Assembly: GCF_015704895.1 (NCBI RefSeq)
Contig: NZ_JADQWB010000004.1
Location: 124,001-188,000, forward strand
DNA from: Agrobacterium leguminum
GTDB taxonomy: Bacteria > Pseudomonadota > Alphaproteobacteria > Rhizobiales > Rhizobiaceae
DNA length: 64,000 nucleotides
Direction: 5' to 3'
Shown here: positions 63,395-64,000 of the stretch, piece after piece
How positions within the stretch are numbered: the stretch's first letter is position 1
How the letters are laid out: each line of letters opens with the position of its first letter
Made by a program: the position numbers and the translations under genes
Notes under the pieces: generated by a model
Database searches by the model: none
Seen by the model: the letters and a program-made list of their open reading frames with translations, nothing else
Told to the model about the DNA's origin: nothing

Positions 63395-63438
63395 TAGCGG
63401 GATGACGAAAACCGCTCACAGTTTTCGCCATCCCGCTA
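63395..63438 (+). other. 18-bp stem-loop between soxB and soxD
   Basis: TAGCGGGATG / CATCCCGCTA extended by GAAAAC-type pairs to 18 bp with a single A-C mismatch and an 8-base loop. No T-tract follows, so it is more likely an mRNA-stability element than a terminator. Confidence 0.6.
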
Positions 63439-63462
63439 TCTGGCGGATCAAGGACATCTGAA

Positions 63463-63738
63463 ATGGCAAGTCTCGTGCCCTGCCCGCATTGCGGGCCAAG
63501 ACCCAGGGAAGAATTCACCATCAAGGGCGCAGCCCTTCAAAGGCCCGCCGCCGATGCCGGCGCGGAGGAATGGTTCGATTATGTCTATCTGCGCGACAAT
63601 CCGCGCGGCGCCTATGAGGAATATTGGCACCACACATCCGGCTGCCGCCGCTGGCTGGTCGTCGCCCGAGATACCGCCACCCATGAGATATCCGCCTGCC
63701 GCGACGCCGCCGACAAGACGAAAGTGACAAACGCATGA
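63463..63738 (+). CDS. soxD: Sarcosine oxidase delta-like / N-methylglutamate dehydrogenase subunit B
   Basis: 91 aa, normal size for the delta subunit. Zinc-ligand pattern: Cys7 and Cys10 (CPHCGPRP) and a later His/Cys pair in HHTSGCRRW. It holds the tetramer together. Its stop overlaps the next start (ATGA). Confidence 0.9.
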   Translation: MASLVPCPHCGPRPREEFTIKGAALQRPAADAGAEEWFDYVYLRDNPRGAYEEYWHHTSGCRRWLVVARDTATHEISACRDAADKTKVTNA

Positions 63739-64000
63739 GCGCCAACCGCCTGAAGACCGGCGGTCTGATCGACCGTTCCAAACCGCTTTCCTTCACCTTC
63801 GACGGCAAGCCGATGTCAGGCTTTCAGGGCGACAGCCTCGCCTCCGCCCTGCTCGCCAACGGCCAGAAGCTCGTCGGTCGTAGTTTCAAATACCACCGTC
63901 CGCGCGGCATATTGACGGCGGGCGCAGCCGAGCCGAACGCGCTGATGACCATCGGCCGCGGCGGGCGCACGGAGCCGAACACCCGCGCCACCATGCAGGA
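63735..64000 (+). CDS. soxA: Sarcosine oxidase alpha-like subunit, 5' part (truncated by the window)
   Basis: About 88 residues of a protein that should reach roughly 950-1000. The visible part matches the N-terminal 2Fe-2S-like domain of the alpha subunit (LSFTFDGKPMSGFQGDSLASALLANG, then SFKYHRPRGILTAGAAEPNAL). It carries the folate-binding and FMN parts further on, outside the window, together with the expected gamma subunit gene. Read as mgdC if the operon is the N-methylglutamate dehydrogenase. Confidence 0.88.
   Translation, partial: MSANRLKTGGLIDRSKPLSFTFDGKPMSGFQGDSLASALLANGQKLVGRSFKYHRPRGILTAGAAEPNALMTIGRGGRTEPNTRATMQ

Noticed and set aside
1-64000. tRNA, rRNA, CRISPR array, insertion sequence, prophage or integrative element
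   Set aside because: Intergenic regions are short and I saw no cloverleaf, no spaced identical repeats, no transposase or integrase frame and no att-like duplication. Small RNAs without obvious structure cannot be excluded by eye.

Overview
The window looks like a chromosomal segment of a member of the Rhizobiaceae, most likely the Agrobacterium/Rhizobium group. This is an inference from gene content (a kdp, ans, hutXWV-type and glxBCD/glnT/sox gene set, long gltB, rhizobial DUF families), from GC-rich coding with AT-richer promoters, and from two intergenic palindromic elements of a type I associate with this family. No rRNA, tRNA, CRISPR array, IS element or phage gene was seen. Both ends cut genes: the 3' part of an NfeD-like gene at the left edge and the 5' part of a sarcosine-oxidase alpha-like gene at the right edge.

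Region 1 (1-9.9 kb) holds envelope and signalling genes: NfeD, KdsD/KpsF arabinose-5-phosphate isomerase, a small PAS protein, a beta-barrel outer membrane protein with a CtrA-like box upstream, GalU/ExoN, a lytic transglycosylase, a DUF459 (SGNH-fold) protein that lacks catalytic Ser and His, and an OmpR-type two-component pair. Region 2 (9.9-17.7 kb) holds glutamate synthase (gltB, gltD, separated by a large palindromic intercistronic structure) and a threonine aldolase. Region 3 (17.7-26.3 kb, minus strand) is a kdp potassium system: a 27-aa membrane peptide, kdpF, kdpA, a 53-aa single-span membrane protein, kdpB, kdpC, kdpD, kdpE. The two small genes are short, have good ribosome binding sites and are easily missed.

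Region 4 (26.3-31.1 kb) is an asparagine module: asparaginase and permease (minus), divergent aspartase, and a FadR-type GntR regulator. Region 5 (31.3-37.5 kb) is an RND pump with two lipoprotein adaptors (TriABC-like) and a divergent TetR regulator whose probable operator covers the promoter. Region 6 (37.5-48.05 kb, minus) is a tight 11-gene catabolic operon of unknown substrate: DUF1185, alpha/beta hydrolase, flavin reductase fused to a degenerate Nudix-like domain, luciferase-like monooxygenase, aldehyde dehydrogenase, NIPSNAP protein, a PotD/B/C/A-type ABC importer and a succinate/glutarate-semialdehyde dehydrogenase. Its promoter carries a perfect palindrome that recurs (12 of 16 bases) in front of a GntR/FCD regulator at 54 kb, suggesting that this regulator controls the operon.

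Region 7 (48.3-54.7 kb) has a HutC-type GntR regulator, a betaine-class ABC importer (hutXWV-like) and a histidine ammonia-lyase homologue in which the Ala-Ser-Gly tripeptide that forms the MIO cofactor is exactly deleted. Together with the betaine-type transporter this points to a non-classical lyase, perhaps acting on a trimethylated histidine such as ergothioneine or hercynine. Two near-identical 18-bp operators lie in the divergent promoter region. Region 8 (54.8-64 kb) combines purU, a type III glutamine-synthetase homologue, three glutamate-synthase-like subunits, an XRE-cupin regulator, a GlxA/GbdR-type AraC regulator and a sarcosine-oxidase-like soxBDA set. This combination matches the N-methylglutamate route for methylamine use (gmaS, mgsABC, mgdABCD), with purU releasing the one-carbon unit as formate.

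The second half of the window therefore reads as a nitrogen and methylated-amine scavenging region with several linked regulators. The most novel items are the MIO-less lyase, the 11-gene monooxygenase operon with its inferred remote regulator, and the small proteins inside kdp.
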